Notes: a model not told the origin generated them from the sequence alone. Numbered from the stretch's first letter, positions 1 through 9,082 are shown. The stretch: 64,000 nucleotides of DNA from UBA6183 sp943372215 (GCA_943372215.1 CALRXU020000022.1:8362-72361); one strand, 5' to 3'. Translations and numbers: made by a program.

Positions 1-83
1 TTATTTGCAAAGTTTAACTTAATAGAAATACAAGGGTTTTACCGTTTATCAAAAAAGACATCCTTGCTATAGAAAGGGCAAAA

Positions 84-112
84 AAAAATCCCGACACATG
101 GCCGGGATTTTT
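84..112. terminator. Bidirectional Rho-independent terminator after rpsA
   Basis: The arms ATCCCG (88-93) and CGGGAT (103-108) form a hairpin, flanked by an A-run on the left and a T-run on the right. Read on the minus strand it ends the rpsA transcript, and it could also stop transcription entering from the left. Positions 1-83 show no gene. Confidence 0.8.
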
Positions 113-129
113 GTTAAAGATATCTGTAA

Positions 130-1932
130 TTAGTCTTTTTTCTCTAATTGAGCTTTTAACGCTGCAAGTCCTTCAACGTCTGCAAAGGTTGATTTCTCAT
201 TGCTTTCGTTCAGTTTCTTAGCGGCTTTAGTCGCTTTCTCTTTATCGTCAGTACGTTTTTTCTCGTCTGCTTTTTTCTCTTCCACAGCATCTTGCTTCCA
301 CACAGCAGTTAACGAAACCACAATACGTTTGTTTTCTTTGTTAAACTCAGTAACCCTAAACTCTGCTGTTTCGTCTTCTTTAGCAACAGTTTTGTCTTCG
401 CGTTGCAATTGTTTAATAGGAGCGTATCCCTCAACCCCGTAAGGTAAAGCAATGGTAGCACTCTTATCTTCAATTTTTAACACGGTACCTTCGTGTAATG
501 AACCAACCGTGAAGATGGTTTCAAAAGTATCCCAAGGGTTTTCATCCAATTGTTTGTGTCCTAAACTTAATCTGCGGTTTTCAAGATCAACCTCAAGTAC
601 CAATACATCAAGTTCTTGGTCTTTTTTCACAAACTCAGCCGGATGTTTGATTTTTTTGGTCCAGCTTAAATCGCTTACGTGAACCAATCCATCAACACCT
701 TCTTCCAACTCAACAAATAAACCATAGTTGGTCATGTTGCGAACAACACCCTTATGGCGTGAGCCAATTGGGTATCTTTCGTTAATGGCAACCCAAGGAT
801 CTGCTTTAAGTTGTTTAATGCCTAACGACATTTTGCGCTCTTCTTTTTCTAAAGTAAGGATAACGGCTTCTATTTCGTCTCCCAACTTCATAAAGTCTTG
901 AGGGCTTCTTAAGTGCTGACTCCAGCTCATTTCACTTACGTGAATCAAACCTTCTACACCAGGAGCAATCTCAAGGAATGCACCGTAATCAGCAATATTT
1001 ACAATTTTACCTTTAACAGTTGCACCAACAACAAGGGTGTCTGCTAAACTATCCCAAGGATGAGATGAAAGTTGTTTTAATCCTAAGCTGATACGTTTTT
1101 TCTCGTCATCAAAATCCAACACAACAACGTTGATTTGTTGGTCCATTTTTAACAACTCTTCTGGGTGGTTAATACGTCCCCATGAAATATCAGTGATATG
1201 CAATAAACCATCAACACCACCCAAATCAATAAATACGCCAAATGAAGTCATGTTTTTAACCGTTCCTTCAAGCACTTGGCCTTTTTCTAATTTAGATAGG
1301 ATGTCTGATTTTTGTTTTTCAATATCTTCTTCAATCAATACCTTGTGAGAGATTACCACATTTTTAAATGCATGGTTTACTTTTACCACTTTAAATGGCA
1401 TGGTTTGACCAACATAAATGTCATAATCCTTAATTGGCTTGGTATCAATTTGAGAACCTGGTAAGAAAGTATCAATGCCATGTACTTCAACCACTAAACC
1501 ACCTTTGGTGCGGGTTTTTACATAACCATTTACAATCTCATCATTCTCAAAACTAGCCATGATGTTTTCCCATGCGCGTTCGCTCATGGCTTTTTTACGA
1601 GATAACACAAGTTGACCCAAAGCGTCTTCTTTGTTTTCTAATAATACTTCTACCACATCACCAACTTTAAGGTCTGGCATGTCGCGGAATTCAGTTTTAG
1701 CAATCAAACCATCAGATTTGAAGCCAATGTTTAGCACCACTTCTTTTTCGGTAAAACCTACTACGGTACCTTTTACGATTTCTTTCTCAGCAATAGTGCT
1801 AAGTGTTTGCTCATAAAGACTTTCAAGACCAGCTCTTTCGTCTTTAGAATAGTTGCCGAATCCGGCTTTGTCCATGCTCCAGTCAAAATCTGCACTTGGA
1901 GTCTCGAATTGAATGTTTGTGTTGTTTGTCAA
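130..1932 (-). CDS. rpsA: 30S ribosomal protein S1
   Basis: S1 binds mRNA on the 30S subunit and helps initiation. The protein carries a series of S1 RNA-binding (OB-fold) repeats, with the clear VKNMTSFGVFIDLGG, VNIADYGAFLEIAPG and VRNMTNYGLFVELEEG units, and a Lys/Glu-rich C-terminus. I place the start at the TTG at 1930-1932 (600 residues). It sits 8 nt after the Shine-Dalgarno-like AAAGGAGAA at 1941-1949. A TTG further upstream at 1968 is open but lies inside the promoter -7 element (1966-1973), so it can hardly be translated. It is monocistronic, with its own promoter and terminator. A Shine-Dalgarno site is unusual here because nearly all other genes in the window lack one. Confidence 0.95.
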   Translation of the reverse strand: MTNNTNIQFETPSADFDWSMDKAGFGNYSKDERAGLESLYEQTLSTIAEKEIVKGTVVGFTEKEVVLNIGFKSDGLIAKTEFRDMPDLKVGDVVEVLLENKEDALGQLVLSRKKAMSERAWENIMASFENDEIVNGYVKTRTKGGLVVEVHGIDTFLPGSQIDTKPIKDYDIYVGQTMPFKVVKVNHAFKNVVISHKVLIEEDIEKQKSDILSKLEKGQVLEGTVKNMTSFGVFIDLGGVDGLLHITDISWGRINHPEELLKMDQQINVVVLDFDDEKKRISLGLKQLSSHPWDSLADTLVVGATVKGKIVNIADYGAFLEIAPGVEGLIHVSEMSWSQHLRSPQDFMKLGDEIEAVILTLEKEERKMSLGIKQLKADPWVAINERYPIGSRHKGVVRNMTNYGLFVELEEGVDGLVHVSDLSWTKKIKHPAEFVKKDQELDVLVLEVDLENRRLSLGHKQLDENPWDTFETIFTVGSLHEGTVLKIEDKSATIALPYGVEGYAPIKQLQREDKTVAKEDETAEFRVTEFNKENKRIVVSLTAVWKQDAVEEKKADEKKRTDDKEKATKAAKKLNESNEKSTFADVEGLAALKAQLEKKD

Positions 1933-1940
1933 GTATTTAA

Positions 1941-1949
1941 TTCTCCTTT
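1941..1949 (-). promoter_or_regulatory. Shine-Dalgarno sequence of rpsA
   Basis: On the minus strand this reads AAAGGAGAA and ends 8 nt before the TTG start at 1932, an ideal spacing. It decides the start codon. Only rpsU shares such a site in this window. Confidence 0.8.
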
Positions 1950-1965
1950 CGCTTAAAAAAGCGGT

Positions 1966-1994
1966 CAAAGGTATGAAAATAATTGCGATTACAA
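1966..1994 (-). promoter_or_regulatory. rpsA promoter (Bacteroidota type)
   Basis: On the minus strand TTG (1994-1992), an 18-nt spacer and TACCTTTG (1973-1966) match the -33 TTG and -7 TAnnTTTG consensus for the primary sigma factor of Bacteroidota. Transcription should begin near 1960, leaving a leader of roughly 28 nt. Confidence 0.75.
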
Positions 1995-2024
1995 ATACTT
2001 AGTTAGAAATTAATTTTCAATGAT

Positions 2025-3755
2025 TTATAATGAATCCAAAGGCTGGTAAATAAATTTGCCTTTGCGCCATTTTACGATGCCCTCAGGCTTCCACGGCTGG
2101 GTTATTAATTTTTTATGGTAGTCGTATTCAAAGTGTTCTGGAAACTGGTAGGTGCGTTTAACCACTTGTAAATCCAGGCTATCCAATCTAATATGATGGC
2201 GGTTGGCCCAGAACCAGAGTGTTTTTTCCAGCTCCATAGGATTGGGTATAGTGCCGCTGCATACAGAATTAAAGCTGTATTTGCTCCAAGCCAGGTTCAT
2301 ATTCATGGGCAAACAATATCCTTTTTCGTTAAAATAAGGCAACCACGTTTTACGACCATCTTTATTGGTATAAGTAATGGCAAACACCGTTTTAGTGCCC
2401 ATGTTGCTGTGGTCTAAAAACACCCCTCGGGCATTTAAGCCAAATAAGGTGCGGAACAGGTTTGACGGTTTCAAACTAAAATCAGTAATGTCTTTTCTGA
2501 TGTGGTAGTACTTTTTAAGGCCCTCTACGGTAACTCCGCCATTTATTCTGGAAACCAGGTGGTAGGTGCTGTAAAAGGCTTGCACGCAAAACAGGGTGAT
2601 ACAAAAGATAAATAATGCTTGTTTTTTTACTCCTTGCGAAAACAATGAAACCGGGTGTTGATGGGTTGCTTGTACCTGCATAAATTGATCAACAACTAAT
2701 GTTGTCAAAAGCCTTGCGGGTTCCAGCTTCAACAAAAAGGCTAAAAACTTACCTGTTAAAGATGATTGGTTTAAGGCAAACTGTGCCGCCTCCCAATTGT
2801 TGCTAAACGGCTTGTTATTAACCACGATGTTGTTATTTGTGGTTTCAATCACTTCAACGTGAGCTAACAAGCCATTGAGTAGCCTTGAAAAAATAACATG
2901 ACGTTTATTTTGGGCTTGTATGGTTATATGTAGCGGTGTTGATTTAAAATGCTGCCAAAATCCATCAGAAACAAATAAGAGGTAAAATGGAATTGGACCG
3001 AAACACAATAAAGGGAAAGGGAAAATGCTGGCTATTACCAAATGAAAAAACACCCCAATAGCCATGAAGTAATTGCGCCATTTTAAACTAAACAATGCAA
3101 AAATGAACAAAAACTCCCAAACAATGGTGATGTAATTGGCGGCAATCATTGGCCTCTTTAAGTTCAGGTAAAAGTCAATACCGTGCCACTTGTTGTAAGG
3201 CATTACAGCCGGAATCCATAAGCCAAGCCCTTTGTTCCACATCGGGGAATACAGTTTGGTAAGGCTACTGGCCCAGTACATAAGCCCCAATGAAATAAAA
3301 ACGGCAGCTAAATAGTACACTTTAGAGGTTAATGCAGGTGGACGTACTCCGTATTTTATAGAATAGGTGATGGCATCAATACTCCATATTTTATGTACGG
3401 GCATTATAATGAGTATAAAACTCCCAATTCGCAATAAATCATCGTTAAAAGAGCCACTGCCACTGTTGCTGAATGAAAAGGTAGCAATAACCACCAACAA
3501 GTAATTGATTATGGCTGAAATGCGGGTTTGCCAGCCAACCAGCAGCCCTAATGATGCGATTGCCCAAATGGACAAAAATAGCTTGGCAGGGAAGGGGTTA
3601 GGGGCTAACGTGGGAATGGTATTAAAAATGAGTGGTCGGTAATAAGCAATATGGGCAATAAAAAAGAGTAAAAACAACGCAAACGTAATGCGGAACAACG
3701 CAAAGCTTTTGTTGCTTGCGGTGCCGTCAAATAGTTGAAAAAGCCGTTTAATCAT
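2025..3755 (-). CDS. HTTM-domain membrane protein (gamma-carboxylase-like)
   Basis: This is a 576-residue integral membrane protein. Roughly the first 290 residues carry several hydrophobic helices and the arrangement of the HTTM (horizontally transferred transmembrane) domain. That domain is related to vitamin K-dependent gamma-carboxylase; bacterial members have no settled reaction. A soluble C-terminal part of about 190 residues follows one more helix (near residue 385). It is the last gene of a four-gene run, its start overlapping the gene upstream by 8 nt, so it is probably translated together with the exosortase genes. I infer a role in modifying or handling the exosortase substrate or a lipid, but the sequence does not prove this. 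Confidence 0.75.
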   Translation of the reverse strand: MIKRLFQLFDGTASNKSFALFRITFALFLLFFIAHIAYYRPLIFNTIPTLAPNPFPAKLFLSIWAIASLGLLVGWQTRISAIINYLLVVIATFSFSNSGSGSFNDDLLRIGSFILIIMPVHKIWSIDAITYSIKYGVRPPALTSKVYYLAAVFISLGLMYWASSLTKLYSPMWNKGLGLWIPAVMPYNKWHGIDFYLNLKRPMIAANYITIVWEFLFIFALFSLKWRNYFMAIGVFFHLVIASIFPFPLLCFGPIPFYLLFVSDGFWQHFKSTPLHITIQAQNKRHVIFSRLLNGLLAHVEVIETTNNNIVVNNKPFSNNWEAAQFALNQSSLTGKFLAFLLKLEPARLLTTLVVDQFMQVQATHQHPVSLFSQGVKKQALFIFCITLFCVQAFYSTYHLVSRINGGVTVEGLKKYYHIRKDITDFSLKPSNLFRTLFGLNARGVFLDHSNMGTKTVFAITYTNKDGRKTWLPYFNEKGYCLPMNMNLAWSKYSFNSVCSGTIPNPMELEKTLWFWANRHHIRLDSLDLQVVKRTYQFPEHFEYDYHKKLITQPWKPEGIVKWRKGKFIYQPLDSL

Positions 3756-4191
3756 GGGTTTGCGGAGTGCTTTTATTTAACGAAAAAGCAGCCCATAAAA
3801 ATAAGGTTATGATTGGGGAATGCAAATACCGGTTAATTTTAGACACAAAAACTGCATCTACACTTGGGTTATTGATAAAAATGGCCAAATAAAGCAAACC
3901 TGCAAGGCCAACATGTAGCCACAGGGTAAACCTACTTAATCCTTTTTGACGAAAAGCCGCCTGAATAACCAAGGTGGGAAGCACAATAAAACTGGCGGTA
4001 TACAGCAATGCCAAAAACCAAAAAGTGGGATGAGCGTATAATGTTGCCAAACGGGAGGTACTTAACTGATCTGGTGATAAAAAGAAGGCAACAGGTGTGT
4101 TTCTATAATCTGGGGTAAAGTTATCCTTAAAAAAGCTGATGATAAAAAGCAGCACAAGCCACCATAGGGCAAGCCAATTAAATTTTTTCAT
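3748..4191 (-). CDS. Exosortase-associated small membrane protein
   Basis: A 147-residue protein with about four predicted membrane helices and a conserved-looking stretch KINRYLHSPIITLFL near residues 118-132. It overlaps the exosortase by 14 nt and the HTTM gene by 8 nt, a sign of tight translational coupling. Size, position and the HSP motif resemble the small membrane partners found beside Bacteroidota exosortases (XrtF- or XrtX-associated proteins). From memory I cannot say which family it is. No enzymatic motif is visible. It probably assists the exosortase in the inner membrane. Confidence 0.7.
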   Translation of the reverse strand: MKKFNWLALWWLVLLFIISFFKDNFTPDYRNTPVAFFLSPDQLSTSRLATLYAHPTFWFLALLYTASFIVLPTLVIQAAFRQKGLSRFTLWLHVGLAGLLYLAIFINNPSVDAVFVSKINRYLHSPIITLFLWAAFSLNKSTPQTHD

Positions 4192-4717
4192 GGTTGGGTT
4201 TAACTTGTTGTTGATTTACCCACCACATCCACAGTAAAAATATCACCCCATAAACCATAAAAATAAATACATACCGGTGAAAAAAATCAAAGTAAGGCGA
4301 TTTATGAATTTCCATTAAGGTTAAACAGGTATTTCTGAAAATGTTTAATGCATGAATAATGAACAACCCCAATGGAATAAACCAAGCTTTTGTTCGCGCT
4401 TTTCCCGGAAAAAAAAGAATAAAAATGCAAAACAATACCAAAAGTTCTAAACCATTGCAGGATGCGCCTACCCTGATTAACGGAAAAGTGCTTTGCTCGA
4501 TAAACACAAAGGTTTCGCCTGTTTTATGAGCAATATTGTAATGGGGGTGATACCCAAATGCATCTAAAAAAGTGCAAATAAAGTAGGTAATGTTTTCTGT
4601 GATAACATGGTCAAGCAAGCCTGATGGCTTGAGCAAGAATTCGTAAATGAGAAGCCAAGTGATATAGGTAATACCCGTTAAGGCTAAAAATCGCAATAAT
4701 TGTTTATTTATTGCCAT
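4178..4717 (-). CDS. Exosortase/archaeosortase family transpeptidase
   Basis: Exosortases are inner-membrane cysteine proteases/transpeptidases that cut a short C-terminal sorting tail (PEP-CTERM and relatives) and transfer the protein to a carrier. The 179-residue protein is mostly membrane helices and shows the expected triad. Cys87 lies in ASCNGLE, Arg128 in NIFRNT and His147 in FFHRYV. It is at the short end of the family. The gene lies 21 nt downstream of a small gene whose product carries a matching C-terminal sorting tail, and overlaps the next gene. I therefore infer a dedicated protease-substrate pair, most like the XrtX/PID-CTERM type. That exact family name is my best recollection, not proven. 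Confidence 0.88.
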   Translation of the reverse strand: MAINKQLLRFLALTGITYITWLLIYEFLLKPSGLLDHVITENITYFICTFLDAFGYHPHYNIAHKTGETFVFIEQSTFPLIRVGASCNGLELLVLFCIFILFFPGKARTKAWFIPLGLFIIHALNIFRNTCLTLMEIHKSPYFDFFHRYVFIFMVYGVIFLLWMWWVNQQQVKPNHEKI

Positions 4718-4738
4718 GGCCTTTGTGTTTTAGTAAAC

Positions 4739-4939
4739 CTACTTTTTTCTGTTGTAAAGTTTTTTAACGCCAATGCCTAAACCCGTTAAGGTAAGCAATG
4801 CTATGGCACCATCAATGGGTACGTCACTGGTTTCCTCAAAAATATCGCCTGAGTTAGGTGTTATTGATTGAGAGAATGCCGCCTCGGATAAAAGCAACAA
4901 AAAGCTAATGATTATAAGTGTTTTTATTTTCTGCACCAA
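4739..4939 (-). CDS. Short PID-CTERM-like exosortase substrate
   Basis: A 66-residue protein with three parts. An N-terminal signal peptide ends near AAFSQS. A short Thr/Ser/Glu-rich stretch follows. The C-terminal sorting tail has the motif PIDGAIALL, a hydrophobic helix (GLGIGV) and a basic end (KKLYNRKK). This is the tripartite layout of PEP-CTERM-class signals with PID in place of PEP. There is no ATG: the start is TTG at 4939 or GTG at 4936. After removal of both signals only about 25 residues would remain, so the mature product is a peptide. It is the first gene of the exosortase run. Confidence 0.8.
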   Translation of the reverse strand: MVQKIKTLIIISFLLLLSEAAFSQSITPNSGDIFEETSDVPIDGAIALLTLTGLGIGVKKLYNRKK

Positions 4940-5029
4940 AATTCTATTTTATACGTCAAAACTTTTGCAATATAGCCTTTTTTAAGCAAAAATAAATATT
5001 TTTTACCAAATGCATGTTAATAAAGTGAG

Positions 5030-5971
5030 TTACTCCTTTTGCTCAATAACAGGCTGCCATCCTCTAAGTAAATCAGCAACTAACATTCTTTTTTTACCTT
5101 CCAATTGCACTTCATCGGCATAAATCCAGCCATCTGACGTTGCAAATCTCATATACGTTGTTTTTCCCGTAACGGTTTCCAATAATCCAACTTTTTTTTG
5201 ATGCTGGTCAGGTTCAAAGTGCGATTTATAAATTTTTAACAGGGTGTTTCCAATGTAAGTAATTGCACCAGGGTAGGGGGCTAATCCCCTAATAAGGTTA
5301 TGTATTTCAGGGCCGGTTTTTTCCCAGTTGATGATGCAATCAGGGGTAAATATTTTAGGGGCATGTTTGGTGCTTCCTGACGATTGTTTGATGGGCTGGT
5401 AGCTTTTTTCAGCAATAGCAAGCACTGTTTTTAAGGTTAAATTGGCGCCTATGTGCATCAATTCATCATGCAATGCTCCAGCATTCATCTCATCATGGAT
5501 AGGCACTTTTTGCTGGAAAATAATGTCACCGGTATCAATTTCATGCTGAAGGAGGAAGGTGCTTACTCCTGTTTCTTTTTCTCCATTAATAATGGCCCAG
5601 TTGATGGGGGCAGCTCCCCTATAATCTGGTAGTAAAGAGGCGTGCAAGTTAATGGTGCCTAATACAGGCATGTTCCACACCACTTCTGGCAACATCCTAA
5701 ACGCAATCACCACTTGCAAATTGGCCTCAACTTGCCTCAGCTGTTCAATAAATTGGTCGCTTTTGAGGTTGGTTGGTTGAAAAACAGGTATTTGGTGTTT
5801 TAAAGCGCATTGTTTAACAGCAGATGCTTGCAACTGCATACCGCGCCCTCCTGGTTTATCTGGTGCAGTTACCACAGCAACTACATTTATCCCTACATCA
5901 ATTAGTTTTTCCAGCGATTCAACCGCAAATTGTGGTGTTCCAAAAAATACAACCCTAAGTTTTTCCATCAT
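5030..5971 (-). CDS. fmt: Methionyl-tRNA formyltransferase
   Basis: The enzyme formylates initiator Met-tRNA using 10-formyl-THF in the cytoplasm. The 313-residue protein has the formyltransferase fold with the signature HASLLPDYRGAAPINW (about residues 110-125, including the Asn/His/Asp catalytic region that ends in DTGDI). The C-terminal tRNA-binding domain follows. Length is normal. The protein starts with two Met codons (5971 and 5968); either is possible, and no Shine-Dalgarno is present. It is co-directional with ccmB 9 nt upstream. Confidence 0.95.
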   Translation of the reverse strand: MMEKLRVVFFGTPQFAVESLEKLIDVGINVVAVVTAPDKPGGRGMQLQASAVKQCALKHQIPVFQPTNLKSDQFIEQLRQVEANLQVVIAFRMLPEVVWNMPVLGTINLHASLLPDYRGAAPINWAIINGEKETGVSTFLLQHEIDTGDIIFQQKVPIHDEMNAGALHDELMHIGANLTLKTVLAIAEKSYQPIKQSSGSTKHAPKIFTPDCIINWEKTGPEIHNLIRGLAPYPGAITYIGNTLLKIYKSHFEPDQHQKKVGLLETVTGKTTYMRFATSDGWIYADEVQLEGKKRMLVADLLRGWQPVIEQKE

Positions 5972-5980
5972 TTGTTCAGT

Positions 5981-6631
5981 TTAGTCTTTCCATAAAAAGG
6001 GAAACAATACATAAGCCATAAAGATGATTAAGGCGTTTAAAGCAAACAATACCAGGGCATCTTTGGTAATTAATGAAGTGTCAAGGCCATCCATGGCTTT
6101 TTTGGATGCCTTAATGGCCACTAATAATAATGGGATAATAACTGGTAAACTCAATACAGGCATTAATAAATTGCCATTCCCGGATTTGGATGCAATGGAT
6201 GCCAGCAAGGTAAATGTAGATGAAAGCCCGGCAGCTCCAAGTGCAATAATACATAAGTAAAGTCCAGTATGTTCAACTGGAAAACCAAGAAATAAACTAT
6301 AGGCCAATAGGCACAAAAAAGCCAATAAAATGGTTATGCCCGCATTGTAAATAAGTTTGGAGATGATAAGCTGTTGTGCTGAAACAATGCCATAGTAATA
6401 AAGTTGTCTGCCATTGTTTTCGGCAGTAAAACTTTTAGCTACTGCACTCACTGACGAAAATACCAATATCATCCAGTAAATGGCATTCCATGTTGGGGCG
6501 TTCATCATTTGTACGCTTAAAAACGCCACCATGGTACTGGATAAGGTATGCAGCAATATGCCGTTTAAAGCATACCGTTGTCGCCATTCTGTCGTCAGGT
6601 CCTTTTTAAGTAAGCTGAGTATCGCATTCAT
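5981..6631 (-). CDS. ccmB: Heme exporter protein CcmB
   Basis: This is the permease subunit of the CcmABCD system that moves heme-related material for cytochrome c maturation. It has 216 residues and about six membrane helices. The conserved N-terminal KDLTTEWRQRYALNG stretch and the FTAENNGRQLYYY segment are typical of CcmB. The start codon overlaps the stop of the NamZ-like gene by one base, and fmt follows 9 nt downstream, so the three genes are likely one transcript. No ccmA or ccmC is in the window. The cytochrome c-type proteins at 35677-38004 and 45541-46029 could be its clients. Confidence 0.9.
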   Translation of the reverse strand: MNAILSLLKKDLTTEWRQRYALNGILLHTLSSTMVAFLSVQMMNAPTWNAIYWMILVFSSVSAVAKSFTAENNGRQLYYYGIVSAQQLIISKLIYNAGITILLAFLCLLAYSLFLGFPVEHTGLYLCIIALGAAGLSSTFTLLASIASKSGNGNLLMPVLSLPVIIPLLLVAIKASKKAMDGLDTSLITKDALVLFALNALIIFMAYVLFPFLWKD

Positions 6632-7842
6632 TAATCTTGCGGCTTTTGGGTTAAATTGTCAAAATCCGGGTAAAGCATATACTTTTTGCGCAGCTTTTTA
6701 AAATTGGTTAATGCAGGTTCCCAACTTTTTCTGATATCATCTTCTGAAACCCCTTGTTTAATTTGTTCTTGCAACTGGTTATTACCAGCCAACTGGTTAA
6801 AAAAGGGTATAAAAAAAGTTGACTTGGAAGTATCTTGTTGATACAAATCAATCAACCATCCTAAATGAATGCGTGGACTTAACGGGTGCACTTGCTGTGC
6901 AAAGCTGGTAAGTAAATAACCACGGCAGCTTTTATTGGCATGAGGAGGGTTTTCGGCCACTCCCTTAATGCTTTTGGGAGTAAACACATAATCGCCTACA
7001 GTATTGGCAGGTTTCCCTACACATTCAAAAGGCTTATCGGTCCCTCTTCCAAGGCTGTAGTTGGTGCCCTCAAATAAACAAATTGAAGGGTAAAGGGCTA
7101 TGCTTTCTGGGGTGGGAAGATTTGGTGATGGCTTAATGGGCAATGTATACTTTAAATTGTGGGTATAGCCTTTCATGGTTATTACCCGTAAATTGCATTG
7201 TACCTTGTTTTTAAGCCAGCCCTGCCCGTTAATCATCTTGGCATATTCGCCAATGGTTAATCCATGTACAATTGGCACCGGGTGCATCCCAATAAATGAT
7301 TTAAAGGCGGTATCCAATACGGGGCCATCAACATAATATCCGTTGGGGTTTGGTCTGTCTAATACAATAAGCTGTTTTTGTTGTTCGGCACAAGCTTCCA
7401 TCACATAATGCAGGGTAGATATATACGTGTAAAAGCGGGCTCCAACGTCTTGTATGTCAAAAATAACCACATCTAAACCTTGCATTGCAACAACTGGGGG
7501 CTTAACGTTTTTGCCGTACAAGGAAATTACGGGAAGGCCGGTTTTTGCATCAATGGCCGATTTGATTTTGGCACCTGCGCTGTAATCACCCCTAAAGCCA
7601 TGTTCTGGCGCAAATATGTTTACAATTTTAACCTTTAGCTTTTTGAGGGAATCAACCAAATGGGTGTTATTGATGGTGGATGTTTGGTTCACCACCAGGC
7701 CAACCCGCTTGTTTTTAAGCAAGGGCAAGTAATTATTCAATTGCTGTGCACCTGTAATTATTTGTGCATGAATGGAGTAAGTAGTAATCAGTATTAAACC
7801 TATCGTAAGTAAGCTGATCTTCTTATATTCGAGCCTTATCAT
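6631..7842 (-). CDS. DUF1343 / NamZ-like exo-beta-N-acetylmuramidase
   Basis: Characterised members of DUF1343 (GH171, NamZ) release terminal MurNAc from peptidoglycan fragments for cell-wall recycling. I start the protein at the ATG at 7842 (403 residues), because a signal peptide (LLTIGLILITTYSIHAQ) begins there; an upstream in-frame extension to 7938 runs into the divergent gene. Recognisable family segments include LVVNQTS, FAPEHGFRGD, SLYGKN, VIFDIQDVGARFYTY and ERG-like LGRGTDKPFE. It is predicted to be periplasmic or exported. Specificity is inferred from the family only. Confidence 0.88.
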   Translation of the reverse strand: MIRLEYKKISLLTIGLILITTYSIHAQIITGAQQLNNYLPLLKNKRVGLVVNQTSTINNTHLVDSLKKLKVKIVNIFAPEHGFRGDYSAGAKIKSAIDAKTGLPVISLYGKNVKPPVVAMQGLDVVIFDIQDVGARFYTYISTLHYVMEACAEQQKQLIVLDRPNPNGYYVDGPVLDTAFKSFIGMHPVPIVHGLTIGEYAKMINGQGWLKNKVQCNLRVITMKGYTHNLKYTLPIKPSPNLPTPESIALYPSICLFEGTNYSLGRGTDKPFECVGKPANTVGDYVFTPKSIKGVAENPPHANKSCRGYLLTSFAQQVHPLSPRIHLGWLIDLYQQDTSKSTFFIPFFNQLAGNNQLQEQIKQGVSEDDIRKSWEPALTNFKKLRKKYMLYPDFDNLTQKPQD

Positions 7843-7855
7843 TTTATTTTTTGTT

Positions 7856-9082
7856 TTGAAGGTATCCTTTTTTACAGCCAAACGCTTAATGAATAGCAAT
7901 AACAGTGGTCGCAGTGGACTCATTGTGAATATTGCCATTGCAGCGGTTGCAATAAGTGTAGCTGTAATGCTTATTGCTGTAGCTGTTGTTAAAGGCTATC
8001 AGTTGCAAATAACAAACAAAATTACGGGATTCAGCAACCATATTCAAATTACCCGCCTTGATTTTAATAATTCATTTGAAACCAATCCCATTCAAACCGA
8101 TAGTCAAATGGTGCGATATGCGCAAACAAACCCTCAAATTGCATTTATCCAACCATATGTGCTAAAAACGGGAATTATTAAAACAACCGATGAGTTTGAA
8201 GGTGTAGTATTAAAAGGAGTAAACAACAATTACCACTGGGATTTTATCGGTAAGCACCTTAAAGAAGGAAGGTTGCCTATGCTTAATGATACGATGGCTT
8301 CATTGGATGTGTTAATTTCAGAAGCATTGTCGCGGAAGCTAAAAATTGGCTTAAACCAGCCACTGGTGGTGTACTTTATTCAAGATGGAAAATCAATGCC
8401 AAGGGCCAGGAAGTTTAAGGTAAGTGGTATTTACAATACTGGTTTTGAAGATTTAGATGCACTATATGCATTGGTTGATTTGAGGCATTTACAAAAACTA
8501 AACAATTGGCAACCTAACCAATTAACGGGGTATGAAGTGGGGTTAGTTGACTATAAATTGTTAGATGTGGCAACTGAACAATTAATTGAACAAGCTTCCA
8601 TACAATTGGAGGTAAAAAAAGTAACAGAGCTTTATCCGCAATTGTTTGATTGGTTGGGACTACTTGATTTAAACGTGTTGGTAATTATTATCCTAATGAT
8701 TATAGTGGCTTGTATGAACATGAGTACCGCCTTACTTATACTCATTGTTGAACGCAGCAATATGATTGGTATTTTAAAAGCACTGGGTTCGACCAACCGT
8801 TTTATTCAAGAGGTGTTTTTAACTATGGCTGCTCGTTTAATTGTAAAAGGATTGTTAATAGGCAATTTTATTGGGCTTACCATTTGTACCACTCAATATT
8901 ATTTTGGATGGATAAAACTAAATCAGGAAACGTACTTTTTAAATGTAGTACCCATTGAATTGAGTATAACAGATGCCTTACTTATTAATGCAGGGGCATT
9001 TGCGCTGTGTGTGCTGGTAATGGTATTGCCCGCAAAGTTTGTAAGCAATATCACCCCAGTAAAGGCAATTAAGTTTCAGTAA
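7856..9082 (+). CDS. FtsX-like ABC transporter permease
   Basis: A 408-residue protein with the LolC/LolE-FtsX layout. One helix is near the N-terminus (LIVNIAIAAVAISVAVMLIAVAVV, about residues 22-45). A periplasmic domain of about 210 residues (MacB_PCD-like) follows, then three C-terminal helices (about 275-400). Such permeases work with a LolD/MacB-type ATPase, which is not encoded here, to drive lipoprotein release or envelope remodelling. The start is TTG at 7856; the first residues after it (K-V-S-F-F-T-A-K-R) match the usual N-terminus. Only 13 nt separate it from the divergent NamZ gene, so both 5' ends overlap. Confidence 0.85.
   Translation: MKVSFFTAKRLMNSNNSGRSGLIVNIAIAAVAISVAVMLIAVAVVKGYQLQITNKITGFSNHIQITRLDFNNSFETNPIQTDSQMVRYAQTNPQIAFIQPYVLKTGIIKTTDEFEGVVLKGVNNNYHWDFIGKHLKEGRLPMLNDTMASLDVLISEALSRKLKIGLNQPLVVYFIQDGKSMPRARKFKVSGIYNTGFEDLDALYALVDLRHLQKLNNWQPNQLTGYEVGLVDYKLLDVATEQLIEQASIQLEVKKVTELYPQLFDWLGLLDLNVLVIIILMIIVACMNMSTALLILIVERSNMIGILKALGSTNRFIQEVFLTMAARLIVKGLLIGNFIGLTICTTQYYFGWIKLNQETYFLNVVPIELSITDALLINAGAFALCVLVMVLPAKFVSNITPVKAIKFQ

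Noticed and set aside
1933..1968. Extended rpsA start at TTG 1968
   Set aside because: It lies inside the -7 element; the Shine-Dalgarno and TTG 1932 fit better.
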